62,055 nt of DNA from Clostridiaceae bacterium. GTDB lineage: Bacteria > Bacillota > Clostridia > Acetivibrionales > DULL01. Where the stretch lies: NCBI GenBank assembly GCA_012840395.1, contig DULL01000063.1:1-62055 (forward strand), given 5' to 3'. A program made the translations under genes and the position numbers. How positions within the stretch are numbered: the stretch's first letter is position 1; each line of letters begins with the position of its first letter. The notes under the pieces were generated by a model, which was not told where the DNA came from, did not search any database, and saw only the letters and a program-made list of their open reading frames with translations. This document shows positions 18,308 through 27,291 of the stretch, one piece after another.

Positions 18308-18336
18308 TTGACAATTCAATAAAATTCTTGTAATAT
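18308..18336 (+). promoter_or_regulatory. Sigma-A promoter of tRNA-Ser
   Basis: TTGACA at 18308, a 17-base spacer and TAATAT at 18331. It ends 18 bases before the mature tRNA. Confidence 0.8.
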
Positions 18337-18353
18337 TGTTTTTGTGACCATGT

Positions 18354-18447
18354 GGAGAGATGGCTGAGCTGGTCTAAGGCGCACGACTGGAAATCGTGTG
18401 TACTCATAAAAAGGGTACCGAGGGTTCGAATCCCTCTCTCTCCGCCA
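18354..18447 (+). tRNA. tRNA-Ser (anticodon GGA)
   Basis: The acceptor stem ggagaga pairs with tctctcc, with discriminator G and encoded CCA (18445-18447). The anticodon stem cacga/tcgtg holds loop ctggaaa, giving GGA, which reads UCC and UCU. There is a long variable arm (gtac...gtac type) as expected for a class II serine tRNA, and the T arm ggttcgaatcc is intact. Confidence 0.97.
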
Positions 18448-18455
18448 CAATTTGT

Positions 18456-18490
18456 CTGAAAACCCTGATGAAATCAGGGTTTTCAGCGTT
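18456..18490 (+). terminator. Terminator of tRNA-Ser
   Basis: A perfect 14-pair stem (ctgaaaaccctgat with atcagggttttcag) with a GAA loop directly after the tRNA. Confidence 0.8.
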
Positions 18491-18509
18491 TTAGAGGATA
18501 AAACTGTGT

Positions 18510-18572
18510 GAAGCATAGGGACGGTTCTTCTGCTTCCTTCTAATGGAAGCAGAAGAACCGTCCCTATGCTTC
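18510..18572. repeat. REP-like palindrome, copy A
   Basis: Perfect 28-base arms (18510-18537 and 18545-18572) around ttctaat. The arm contains gggacggttcttctgcttcc. It lies between the tRNA-Ser terminator and the first germination operon, and belongs to the same family as the copies at 29.4, 35.6, 36.8 and 43.2 kb. Confidence 0.9.
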
Positions 18573-18689
18573 TTAAAGCTTTCGGCTGGGTTTTCTCAGC
18601 ATTTTCATAATTTATGTATAAATTGCCGTTGTATGTAAAAAATAAATAAAAACTAAGAAACAAATAAAAACTTATGGGAAGAATTATAC

Positions 18690-20303
18690 ATGTTTAAATT
18701 TATCTCAAAAAAAATTCGCCAGTTATCTCAAAAAAGTAAAAATATATATGAAAATACTCCACCAGGTAAAAATAATTATGGACCAGTATTGCCTGATTTA
18801 AGAAGAAACCTGGAGATTATTAAAGGTATTTTTAACGAAAGCAGTGATGTGATAATTCATGAGTTTAACTTTGGGCATGACAGAAAATTTAAAGGGGCAC
18901 TGATTTTCATCAACAGCTTGGTAGATAAAGAAAAAATCCATAAAAATATCCTGAACCCTTTGATGTATGGAGCATTACTGCTTAAAAAGGATATTGATAT
19001 GGATTTTACCAACATTGATAATATTAAAAAGAACTTAATATCTGTAACAGATACTAAAAAAGTGACACTGTTGGACGATCTGATTGATAATCTATTAACA
19101 GGAGCAGCCATTCTATTGGTAGATGGAGCAAAAGAGGCTTTAGCTATTGACACCGAAAAACGGGAATCCCGCAGTATAGAGGAACCGGGAACAGAGGCAG
19201 TTGTACGTGGGCCTAGGGAAGGCTTCAATGAAAATGCTAATGTAAGCATTTCACTTATCCGCCGGAAAATAAAAGCTCCTGATTTATGCGTAGAAAAATT
19301 TGTTATAGGTGAAAAATCAAAAACAGATGTATATATTGTATACCTGAAAAGCGTTGCTAATCCGAAACTGATTGAAGAAATCAGAATAAGGCTGAACAGA
19401 ATAAAAATCGATGCGGTTCTGGAATCAGGCTATATTGAACAGTTTATAGAGGATGCTCCATTCTCTATTTTTCCTACAGTTTCAAACAGTGAAAAACCTG
19501 ACAAGATTGTGGCAAAAATACTGGAAGGCCGAGCTGCAATTTTGGTTGACGGTACACCTTTCGCTTTGGTAGTGCCCATGCTTTTTATTGAAAGTTTCCA
19601 AAGTGGCGAGGATTATTATACCAGGCCTTTTCTTGCAAGCTTTATGCGTATAGTCAGGTTTTTGTCCTATATAATAAGCACTTTGGGTCCAGCTATTTAT
19701 GTAGCATTAACTGTATTCCACCAGGAGCTAATACCTACCCAGTTGTTGATATCTATTGCAGCAGGGCGTGAAAGAGTGCCTTTTCCAGCATTATTAGAAG
19801 CTTTATTGATGATTTTTACCTTTGACATTTTAAGAGAAGCAGGAGTACGGTTACCGAAAGCGGTGGGACAAACAGTAGGTATCGTTGGAGCTCTTGTATT
19901 GGGTCAAGCCTCAGTTGAGGCCGGCCTTATAAGCCCAATCATGGTAATTGTTGTATCTTCAACTGCTATCGCGAGTTTTGCTGTACCGGCACAGACCGAT
20001 TCAGGAACGGTATTAAGATATTTATATCTTGCACTTGCAGGGCTTGCAGGTGGCTTCGGCATAATTATGGGACTTTTGGTAACCTTGTTGCATCTTGCCT
20101 CTTTAAGATCTTTCGGAGTGCCATATTTATGGCCTATTATACCCCTTAATATTTCCGGTTTGAAGGATGTTTTTATAAGAATGCCTCTTTGGACTATGCA
20201 GAAGCGTCCTAGGGCTATAGTTTGGGGTGATAGCAACTCCTATCTCCAAAGTCCGGGTTTAATGCCATCACCATATAAAGAAGACTACGACGGTTCCAAA
20301 TAA
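18690..20303 (+). CDS. Spore germinant receptor A subunit (GerA/GerKA family)
   Basis: 537 residues, typical length. A soluble N-terminal domain with the two conserved blocks of the family (VDGAKEALAIDTEKRESRSI and EPGTEAVVRGPREGFNE near 145-185) leads to a C-terminal part with about five membrane segments (residues 310-480) and the motif FDILREAGVRLPKAVGQTVG. A subunits sit in the inner membrane of the dormant spore and form the channel-like core of the nutrient receptor. First gene of an A-C-B-small operon; spacing to the C subunit is 16 bases. The ribosome binding site GGGAAG is modest. Expression should be in the forespore, but I do not see a convincing sigma-G promoter. Confidence 0.96.
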   Translation: MFKFISKKIRQLSQKSKNIYENTPPGKNNYGPVLPDLRRNLEIIKGIFNESSDVIIHEFNFGHDRKFKGALIFINSLVDKEKIHKNILNPLMYGALLLKKDIDMDFTNIDNIKKNLISVTDTKKVTLLDDLIDNLLTGAAILLVDGAKEALAIDTEKRESRSIEEPGTEAVVRGPREGFNENANVSISLIRRKIKAPDLCVEKFVIGEKSKTDVYIVYLKSVANPKLIEEIRIRLNRIKIDAVLESGYIEQFIEDAPFSIFPTVSNSEKPDKIVAKILEGRAAILVDGTPFALVVPMLFIESFQSGEDYYTRPFLASFMRIVRFLSYIISTLGPAIYVALTVFHQELIPTQLLISIAAGRERVPFPALLEALLMIFTFDILREAGVRLPKAVGQTVGIVGALVLGQASVEAGLISPIMVIVVSSTAIASFAVPAQTDSGTVLRYLYLALAGLAGGFGIIMGLLVTLLHLASLRSFGVPYLWPIIPLNISGLKDVFIRMPLWTMQKRPRAIVWGDSNSYLQSPGLMPSPYKEDYDGSK

Positions 20304-20319
20304 AAGGAGTTAGGATATA

Positions 20320-21507
20320 ATGAAGAAAAAAATGCATTTAGCAGTTAAAATATTAATTTTGTACCTCATTATGTCGTTTATTCTATCCGGATGTTTAGGA
20401 GCAAGAGAAATAAATGATTTGGAAATCGTCATAGGAATGGGAATTGATAAAGATATGGACACAGGAAATATTTTACTAACAGCACAGATAGTTAAAGAAG
20501 GGGAAATGGGGAAAATATCAGGAGGCGGTGGAGGCGGAGAAGAAAGTAAGGCCTACTGGAATGTCACAAGTACAGGAAAAACTATTTTTGATGCAGTAAG
20601 GCAAGTAACACATAAGACAGGAAACAGGCTTTTTGTATCACACAATCAGGCTGTAATATTTGGTAATGATATAGCCTCAGAAGGTTTGCAAAAATATATT
20701 GACTTTTTTTTACGAGCCCACGAAATGAGGCCTACTACATTGATCCTTGTTGCCGAGGATAAGGCTTCAGATATTATGAATGCCAAACCGGAAACCGAGA
20801 GGCTCCCTGCAATGAATATTACAAAACTGGTTAAGTCCTATGGATTTACATCCTATTTTTATAAAGTGAACATGAAAGATTTTACTTCATGCACAATGAG
20901 TGCTACTACATCTCCGGTAGCACCATTAGTTAGTATATTCGGGGACATGGAGAACAAGGATGTTTATATATCAGGTATGGCTGTCTTCAAAAATGACAAA
21001 ATGATAGGCAAACTAAGCCAGGAGGAATCCCGGGGAGTTTTATGGGCATTAGGTAAAGTGAAAAGTGGTGTAGTACTTGTTTCTTCTCCCGATAAACAAG
21101 GAAATGTTGCTTTAGAAATTTTAGAAGCTAAAAGCAAAGTAACACCAGAAATAAATGATGGCAAAATAGTAGTGCATATAAAAATCAAAGTGGAGTCTAG
21201 CCTTTCAGAACAAACTACCACCGAAAACCTGGCAGATATTTCGACCTTTGAAAAAATACAGAAAGCCCAGGATGAAGTTATCCGGCAGGAAATAATGGCA
21301 TCCTTTAATAAATCCAAGGAATTAAACGCTGATGTTTTTGGTTTTGGTGAAATGGTGCATAAAAAATATAAAAATGAATGGAAAGTTTTAAAGGATAATT
21401 GGGATGAAATATACCCAACTATAGAATTAAATATTAACGTTGAAACAAAGATACAAAAGACTGATTTATTAAAAAAAACTGCATCACGAGATGTAGAGGA
21501 GAAATAA
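20320..21507 (+). CDS. Spore germinant receptor C subunit (Ger(x)C lipoprotein)
   Basis: 395 residues from ATG 20320 after AAAGGAG. Signal peptide with lipobox LSGC (Cys 25), then the family opening AREINDLEIVIGMGIDKD. A glycine run (GGGGGG-like, residues 67-72) follows the first strand. The three-domain C subunit is lipid-anchored on the outer face of the spore inner membrane and works with the A and B subunits. The C-terminal FGFGEMVHKKYKNEWKVLKD block is characteristic. Confidence 0.95.
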   Translation: MKKKMHLAVKILILYLIMSFILSGCLGAREINDLEIVIGMGIDKDMDTGNILLTAQIVKEGEMGKISGGGGGGEESKAYWNVTSTGKTIFDAVRQVTHKTGNRLFVSHNQAVIFGNDIASEGLQKYIDFFLRAHEMRPTTLILVAEDKASDIMNAKPETERLPAMNITKLVKSYGFTSYFYKVNMKDFTSCTMSATTSPVAPLVSIFGDMENKDVYISGMAVFKNDKMIGKLSQEESRGVLWALGKVKSGVVLVSSPDKQGNVALEILEAKSKVTPEINDGKIVVHIKIKVESSLSEQTTTENLADISTFEKIQKAQDEVIRQEIMASFNKSKELNADVFGFGEMVHKKYKNEWKVLKDNWDEIYPTIELNINVETKIQKTDLLKKTASRDVEEK

Positions 21508-21508
21508 T

Positions 21509-22615
21509 ATGAGTATCGAGAAAGGGAAAATCACAACTTCACAATTACTTTTCTTAATTACTGGTTTTGTACAGGGCTCAGCTTTATTAATAGATTTTAC
21601 TGTAGGAATAACCAAAAACCAGACATGGATGATTGTATTAGCAGGATTGGTTTTGGCAGCTCCCATTATTATATCCTATGTAGCGCTAGCAAAAAGGTTT
21701 TCTGGAATGAATGTAATTCAAATTAACGATATAATATACGGCCGTTTTCTGGGCAAAGCCGTATCTATATATTACATATTCTTTTTTTTAATGACTTTGT
21801 CTTTTAATATTCGTGATGTAGGTGAATTGTATGTAACTTTTTTAATGCCGGATACACCTTTTATATTCTTGCTTGCAGTTTTTGCGGCAACTTGTTCCTA
21901 TGCAGTTATTAAAGGCATAGAAGTATTGGCGAGGGTGAGCCATTTGTTTGTGGCTGTTGGGATATTTTCACCGGTTATTACCTTCATACTTTTGATTGAC
22001 CAAATGGATTTCTCCAATTTTCTGCCATTTTTTGAATTGCCATCGGTAAAAATATTACAGGGAATTCATATCATGATGGCTATTCCTTTTGGAGAAACGA
22101 TTATTTTTCTTATGATTATGGGATCTCTAAATAAGACTGAACATGCAGTTAAAAATACTCTTATTGGACTATTAATTGGCACCTTAAGCCTTCTTCTTGT
22201 AGCTGTCAAAAATACAGCGGTATTAGGTAGGACACAAACCATATGGACTGCTACGTCCTTTCAGTCAATCAGGCTAATTGATATTGGGACTGTATTAACA
22301 AGGATGGATTTTGTAATCGGCATTGCACAGACACTATTAACTTTTTTAAAATGCAGTCTTTTCTTTTATGCATTAGTAACAGCAATTTCTCAGTTGTTTG
22401 GTTTAAAGTCATATTTGCCTTTGGTTTTACCTTTAGCCGGCATCGAGGTCATAATTGCTGCCACTGTTTTCCAATCGCCGGTTGATCATGCTGTCATTAC
22501 GCAAAATGCGGGTATTATTTATTCTGCTCCACTTATGTTTATTATTCCGCCGGTTTCGTTATTGATTGCCAAAATACGAGGTTTACCAAAGCATGAAAGG
22601 GGTAAAGATGCATGA
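21509..22615 (+). CDS. Spore germinant receptor B subunit (GerB permease)
   Basis: 368 residues, about ten transmembrane segments, from ATG 21509 after GAGGAGAA and one base beyond the C-subunit stop. It belongs to the endospore germination permease group of the amino acid/polyamine transporter superfamily. B subunits bind the germinant. The block PFGETIIFLMIMGSLNK near 190 is typical. It overlaps the small protein gene by four bases, so the two are translationally coupled. Confidence 0.95.
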   Translation: MSIEKGKITTSQLLFLITGFVQGSALLIDFTVGITKNQTWMIVLAGLVLAAPIIISYVALAKRFSGMNVIQINDIIYGRFLGKAVSIYYIFFFLMTLSFNIRDVGELYVTFLMPDTPFIFLLAVFAATCSYAVIKGIEVLARVSHLFVAVGIFSPVITFILLIDQMDFSNFLPFFELPSVKILQGIHIMMAIPFGETIIFLMIMGSLNKTEHAVKNTLIGLLIGTLSLLLVAVKNTAVLGRTQTIWTATSFQSIRLIDIGTVLTRMDFVIGIAQTLLTFLKCSLFFYALVTAISQLFGLKSYLPLVLPLAGIEVIIAATVFQSPVDHAVITQNAGIIYSAPLMFIIPPVSLLIAKIRGLPKHERGKDA

Positions 22616-22830
22616 TATTTCTCTTAATTATTTATGCTTTAATTTTAATATTAAATGTTCCAGGCCTTATAAAGAGAAAGGAATGGAGAGAACTCACGGC
22701 TTTTCTCATTCTATATGTTTTTGCTTTTATCTTAGGTATATTATATGTTCTTGACGTACCTATACCAAGTCCGATGAAAGGCTTGCAACATCTTATTGCT
22801 GATATATTAGGTATAAAATACCCGCAGTAG
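22612..22830 (+). CDS. Small two-helix membrane protein of ger operon (D-like subunit)
   Basis: 72 residues from ATG 22612, overlapping the B-subunit stop, with AAAGGGGT eight bases upstream. Two transmembrane helices (3-17 and 30-47) are followed by a PIPSPMKGLQHLIADILG tail that looks like an amphipathic helix. A protein of the same size and layout is encoded in the second ger operon of this window (54380-54592). Small two-helix D subunits that tune receptor activity are known from Bacillus ger operons; assignment here rests on size, layout and position. Confidence 0.8.
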   Translation: MIFLLIIYALILILNVPGLIKRKEWRELTAFLILYVFAFILGILYVLDVPIPSPMKGLQHLIADILGIKYPQ

Positions 22831-22965
22831 CAGATAGATATTAGCAGGTAGGAATTGAGATTCACGTATTTATTCTAATCCCCGGTCGAAGCGAGTTTGT
22901 TGCATGTTGGAAATGTGCTGTCTACACTATAAACATTGTCTCTGTTTTGAGTTTATAAATATCAA

Positions 22966-22973
22966 CGTTAACG
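22966..22973. promoter_or_regulatory. LacI-type operator-like site downstream of lacI gene
   Basis: cgttaacg, within caacgttaacgc, repeats the core found in the lacI upstream region (24135) and resembles the operator at 24379. It lies in the 226 bases between the ger operon and the 3' end of the LacI gene, where no gene is seen. Confidence 0.35.
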
Positions 22974-23056
22974 CATACTTATAAACAACAAATGATTCTG
23001 TTAATAGAACTCTTCTTACATATACAAAAGGTCTTCTAAGTCATCAAATGAAAATA

Positions 23057-24115
23057 CTATCTATAGCCTCTGCCATCATTATAATAATCTAAATAATGAA
23101 CATTTCCTTTGAGTACTACATTTATATTTGTGTAAATCTTTTTTTCAGATGGAAGAGTACCCTCCACAAGGTATTCGAAAAGTAGCTTCACAGGATAATA
23201 ACCCTGGCAGAACCTTTCCTCGCAGAGCAGTGCAGTAATATATCCTTCAAGAAGTAGTTCTTTTGAAAGTGCATTAATTTCATGGCCAATCAGTACTATT
23301 TCTTCAATGTTCATCTCCTTAAGATGCTTGCCAAATATGCCGGCGCCTCCGCCGTCCATAACATATATACCGCTTAATGATGTTTGAGATAGGGCCTTTT
23401 CCAGAATTTCATTTTCATGATCGACCTCATAGGTGTAAATATCGGATATGTTTATGTAGGGAGAATTTTTCTGTATATATTTGCAAAAGCCCTGAAGCCT
23501 CTCAGAAAAGTATATAAGATCTACCTTACGCACCATAACACAGATGTTGCCGCGATGATTCATAAACTTAGACAGTAATTCACCTGCCATCATGCCGGAG
23601 AGGTTATCGTCAGGACCGTAATAAAAAAGTACATCGCTGTTCTCAAAATGTGCACTGACAATTGCGGTGGGAATGGAGTGTGTTTTGGTATATTCTATAA
23701 GCTGGTCTAATTTATAAATATGAAGAGGCACTATTGCAAGACCGTTTATCTGTTTTTCCTCAAGAATTTTAATTATTTCAAGATGTATATCAGGGTTATA
23801 TGTGACATTTACAAAATAGGTTATGATTTCAGTACCAAAATCAGCCAGTTCCTTTTCAATGCATTTAAGTCCTTTATGGACATCATTCCAGAAAAATTCA
23901 GGCTCCTCAGGCATTACAACCAAAATCTTAAAGTTGCTTCGAAGAGCGAACTTCCTGGCTATAGAATTAATCGAATAATTAAGCTCTTTGGCTTTTTCGA
24001 TAACCTTTTGTTTTGTTTCCGCCTTTATTCGTCCTTTGTTATTCAGCGCCCTATAAACTGTGCCTACTGATATATTCAGTTCCCGTGCAATATCTTTAAT
24101 TGTAGCCTTCTTCAC
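23057..24115 (-). CDS. LacI-family transcriptional regulator
   Basis: 352 residues. The N-terminal helix-turn-helix is textbook: TIKDIARELNISVGTVYRAL, then the hinge helix region NYSINSIARKFALRS. A periplasmic-binding-protein-like sensor domain follows from about residue 62. It is divergent from the sugar ABC operon and almost certainly controls it; operator-like palindromes are visible over its own leader and over the operon's transcription start. The ligand is unknown, probably a glycan or sugar derivative. Confidence 0.95.
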   Translation of the reverse strand: MKKATIKDIARELNISVGTVYRALNNKGRIKAETKQKVIEKAKELNYSINSIARKFALRSNFKILVVMPEEPEFFWNDVHKGLKCIEKELADFGTEIITYFVNVTYNPDIHLEIIKILEEKQINGLAIVPLHIYKLDQLIEYTKTHSIPTAIVSAHFENSDVLFYYGPDDNLSGMMAGELLSKFMNHRGNICVMVRKVDLIYFSERLQGFCKYIQKNSPYINISDIYTYEVDHENEILEKALSQTSLSGIYVMDGGGAGIFGKHLKEMNIEEIVLIGHEINALSKELLLEGYITALLCEERFCQGYYPVKLLFEYLVEGTLPSEKKIYTNINVVLKGNVHYLDYYNDGRGYR

Positions 24116-24134
24116 GGTGCATTTGCTCCTCTTG

Positions 24135-24142
24135 CGTTAACG
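24135..24142. promoter_or_regulatory. Operator-like site in lacI leader
   Basis: Palindrome cgttaacg, 20 bases before the LacI start and just after a minus-strand TATAAT-like sequence. This fits autorepression. Confidence 0.45.
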
Positions 24143-24342
24143 ATTACTTTAATTATATAGCATTCACTTTCACAATATAGCATTAATAATTTAAGGTGTC
24201 AATCACGTAACTAATACAATTTTAAGTCATTTAGCAGCAGTTTACAAAAATAAACCCAATCCCTGTTATTAGAGGCATTTTGAGGATTTTAACAAAATGT
24301 TTGAAGTTACAAAAATATAATATTCTGGTTTGTTTTTTTCTA

Positions 24343-24392
24343 TTGACTCATCAAAAAAGTAGTAATATAATAAATTTGTGTCAACGTTGACA
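24343..24392 (+). promoter_or_regulatory. Sigma-A promoter with LacI-type operator at start site
   Basis: TTGACT (24343), 17 bases, TATAAT (24366), then the perfect 14-base palindrome tgtcaacgttgaca (24379-24392) at the expected transcription start. Binding there would block initiation. The site also differs from the CcpA cre consensus at one position only, so carbon catabolite control is an alternative. Confidence 0.8.
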
Positions 24393-24715
24393 TTTTTCCT
24401 GATAAAATAAATACGCAGATTAAGTTACTAGAGATGTAGCAAATGCACATGATCATTTTGAAAAGCACAACCTTACTTTTTGTGGTTTTACATCTTTGAA
24501 ACTATTCCCCGGCACCGCATATGTTTCAGAAACGTATATGTTGCTGAAACGATTGCATAACCCTTTGAATACCGGGAAGTGTTGAGAAGTATAAAGTTGA
24601 ATTAATATTCTATTTTGTAGTTTTATAAGAGTAAAACTTTTTATGGTGTTTCTAGGTTTGGATGAAGTAATATCACTTCATCAATAAATAACAAAATTAT
24701 AAAGGAGGCTTAAAA
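24393..24715 (+). other. Long structured leader of sugar ABC operon
   Basis: About 320 untranslated bases. Visible pairings: ttccccgg (24505-24512) with ccgggaa (24572-24578), enclosing gtttcag (24523-24529) with ctgaaac (24544-24550); and gatgaagt with acttcatc (24661-24682) near the ribosome binding site. I match it to no known riboswitch class. Confidence 0.45.
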
Positions 24716-26149
24716 ATGAAGAAAGTAATCGCAATTCTGCTTACGCTTGCATTGCTAGTCGCTTTCGTAGGATGTACATCTAATCAACAAAAGGGAAGCG
24801 ACACGAAGACAACAGAAACAACTGCTGCAGATCAAGGGGATAAGCAGACAGAAAAAGAACCTGAGCCAGTAACACTTAAATGGGTTGGCGCAGGTTGGCT
24901 TGCAGGTGAAAAAGCTGATACACTTATTCAAAGATGGGAAGCTCAAAACCCGCATGTAAAAGTTGAATACACAGAACTTGGAAGTTTAGTTAATGATGAA
25001 TACCTTAAGAACCTCGATGTTATGATTGCATCAGGAGAGCAAATCGACCTGACATATCTTGGCGTCACAGATTTACTTGTAAGAGCACTTAATGGTGCAG
25101 CACTTCCAATTAATGATGCAATTGCACAAAACGGTCATGATTTTGAAAAAGATTACACTGGTCTTGCAAAAAGCATGCTGACTGTTGATGGCAATATCTA
25201 TGGTGTACCTTATGCCAATAATACATTTAAGGTTTTCTACAACAAGACCATGACTGATGCAAAGGGTATCACAATACCTGAAAAATGGTCCATAGATGAA
25301 TTCACAGATATCGCAAAGAAGCTTAATGATCCTGATAATAAAGTATGGGGCTGTATATTCCCATCTACTTGGTCGGATCTTTGCTACGCACCTGCAGAAG
25401 TAGCAGGCTGGACTATGGCAAAGAAGGATGCATCAGGAAAGTTTGTACCAAACTTTGATGATGAAATATTCAAAACAAGTATGAAATGGGTATACGATCT
25501 CGGAATGACTCATAAAGTTTCACCTTCAATTGCAACAATCAAGGCAGAATCACTGAACCGCCGTGTTGCACTTGCAAATAAACAGACTGCAATGATCGTA
25601 GATGGACCATTTACTTTGGTATTCTTACAAACCTATATGTTTAATGATCCTGGTACAGGACCACTTGATTTTGAACTTGGTATAGCAGACCTTCCGTATA
25701 TTACTAAAGAAGCAGGAGACAACGCTTCATTCCTTTCACTTGTTGGTGCTTTCTGGTTCCCGAAAACATGTGCTAATATAAATGAAGCATACAAATTAGC
25801 CCGCTTTATTTGTAATGGTAACTTTGATAAGGGTACTTACATGCCTGCTTATACAGGTGCCGATATGAAAGCAGCAACAGATGTATTATTGAATTTTACA
25901 GATTCAAAGGGACAACTGCATAAAGATATTTATCCCTATGATATTGTTCTTAAAGCTGTTACAGTTCCCAATGAATCCCATATAAGCTACTGGAAGATGG
26001 ACCCGACAATATTTGCAAAATATGTTCCTGCATTGTATACATTATTTAACGAGCAGTACACTACTTACCTGACCGGTGAAGTAACTCTTGAGAAGTTTGT
26101 TGAGAATATGCAGAAACTTGGAGCGGCTGAAATTGCTAATGTAAATTAA
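24716..26149 (+). CDS. Sugar ABC transporter substrate-binding lipoprotein
   Basis: 477 residues from ATG 24716 after AAAGGAGG. Signal peptide with Cys 20 (FVGC), a Thr/Glu-rich tether, then the extracellular solute-binding protein family 1 fold (LKWVGAGWLAGEKAD... and YGVPYANNTFKVFYNKT). It captures a sugar or oligosaccharide outside the cell and delivers it to the two permeases encoded next. The strong ribosome binding site and the hairpin after the gene fit the usual high expression of the binding protein. Confidence 0.95.
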   Translation: MKKVIAILLTLALLVAFVGCTSNQQKGSDTKTTETTAADQGDKQTEKEPEPVTLKWVGAGWLAGEKADTLIQRWEAQNPHVKVEYTELGSLVNDEYLKNLDVMIASGEQIDLTYLGVTDLLVRALNGAALPINDAIAQNGHDFEKDYTGLAKSMLTVDGNIYGVPYANNTFKVFYNKTMTDAKGITIPEKWSIDEFTDIAKKLNDPDNKVWGCIFPSTWSDLCYAPAEVAGWTMAKKDASGKFVPNFDDEIFKTSMKWVYDLGMTHKVSPSIATIKAESLNRRVALANKQTAMIVDGPFTLVFLQTYMFNDPGTGPLDFELGIADLPYITKEAGDNASFLSLVGAFWFPKTCANINEAYKLARFICNGNFDKGTYMPAYTGADMKAATDVLLNFTDSKGQLHKDIYPYDIVLKAVTVPNESHISYWKMDPTIFAKYVPALYTLFNEQYTTYLTGEVTLEKFVENMQKLGAAEIANVN

Positions 26150-26218
26150 TGAAAAATATGCTAAGATAATTTCAGAGAAGTAATTGTAATATAAATACAG
26201 AGAAGTAATTGGAATAGA

Positions 26219-26246
26219 GAGTGAGCCGGCCTGAAACCGCTCACTC
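26219..26246 (+). repeat. Hairpin between binding protein and permease genes
   Basis: gagtgagc pairs with gctcactc. It has no T run, so it is more likely an mRNA-stabilising or partial-attenuation hairpin than a terminator. Before it lies a direct repeat of cagagaagtaattg (26173 and 26198). Confidence 0.6.
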
Positions 26247-26309
26247 CTATACCCCAATATAGAACAATAGTAATATTGTTTTACTAGAATTAAAAGAGGG
26301 GGAAATTCT

Positions 26310-27275
26310 TTGTCAAATAATGAATATGTGCTCAATGGCAAAGTTAATAGGCATAATAATGCCCAAAGGAAAAAAGGATCCGGCTTAAGAACCCAGAAAG
26401 CAAAAGATAATTTCTGGGGTTATGTCTTTATTTTGCCTAACTTGATTGGTTTTTCTGTTTTTACAGTATTCGGTATAGTTTTTTCTCTATATATGAGCTT
26501 TACAAATTGGAATCTCGTAAAGGGATTTGAAGTTGCCCAGTTTGTAGGACTAAATAATATAAAAAGTATGTTCGGGGATGTATATTTAGGTGCTTCTTTA
26601 AGGAATAATTTATTGTTATTGCTTGTTATTCCCATAACAGTTGCTTTAGCGGCAATTTTTGCTTCTATTATGAACTTCGGAATTTATGGGCGTTCGCTCG
26701 CAAGATCGCTCTTTTTTCTGCCATATGTAACTAATGTAGTAGCTATTGCCACAGTATGGCAGGCACTACTGCATCCGACGTCAGGTCCCATTAATAATTT
26801 TTTAACGGCAATTGGTATTCCAAAGGATAATCTCCCAAGGTGGCTTTCCGATATGAAATGGGCATTGCCTGCTCTTATGATAATACTTATCTGGAAAGAC
26901 CTTGGGTATAATATATTGATGTATAGTGCAGGATTGCAGAATATTTCAAGTGATTATTATGAAGCTGCAGATATAGATGGAGCAAATGCAATCCAAAAGT
27001 TTTTTTACGTTACGGTACCCATGCTTACACCAACAACGTTTTTATTAACAACACTTGGAATAATTTCAAGTCTTCAAATGTGGACAATAGCGCAAATCAT
27101 TACAGACGGGGGTCCGGGAACGGCTACCTATACACTGGCGCTTTATATTTACCGCAGTGCCTTTATCACTTACCGTACAGGTTATGCTTGCGCTTTGGCA
27201 TGGCTACTATGCATAATGATTCTTACAATTACGCTGATCCAATGGAGAGGCCAGAAGAAATGGGTAAACTACTAA
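26310..27275 (+). CDS. Sugar ABC transporter permease (MalF-like)
   Basis: 321 residues from TTG 26310 after AGAGGGGGAA. Six transmembrane segments and the binding-protein-dependent transport signature with EAADIDGANAIQKFFYVTVP, where the EAA loop contacts the ATPase. Forms the membrane channel with the next gene product. A polar N-terminal tail of about 40 residues precedes the first helix. Confidence 0.94.
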   Translation: MSNNEYVLNGKVNRHNNAQRKKGSGLRTQKAKDNFWGYVFILPNLIGFSVFTVFGIVFSLYMSFTNWNLVKGFEVAQFVGLNNIKSMFGDVYLGASLRNNLLLLLVIPITVALAAIFASIMNFGIYGRSLARSLFFLPYVTNVVAIATVWQALLHPTSGPINNFLTAIGIPKDNLPRWLSDMKWALPALMIILIWKDLGYNILMYSAGLQNISSDYYEAADIDGANAIQKFFYVTVPMLTPTTFLLTTLGIISSLQMWTIAQIITDGGPGTATYTLALYIYRSAFITYRTGYACALAWLLCIMILTITLIQWRGQKKWVNY

Positions 27276-27291
27276 GAAAGGAGATTGAACG

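Noticed and set aside
18316-18663. 115-codon minus-strand frame
   Set aside because: It runs antisense through tRNA-Ser and REP copy A; low complexity at the end and no ribosome binding site.
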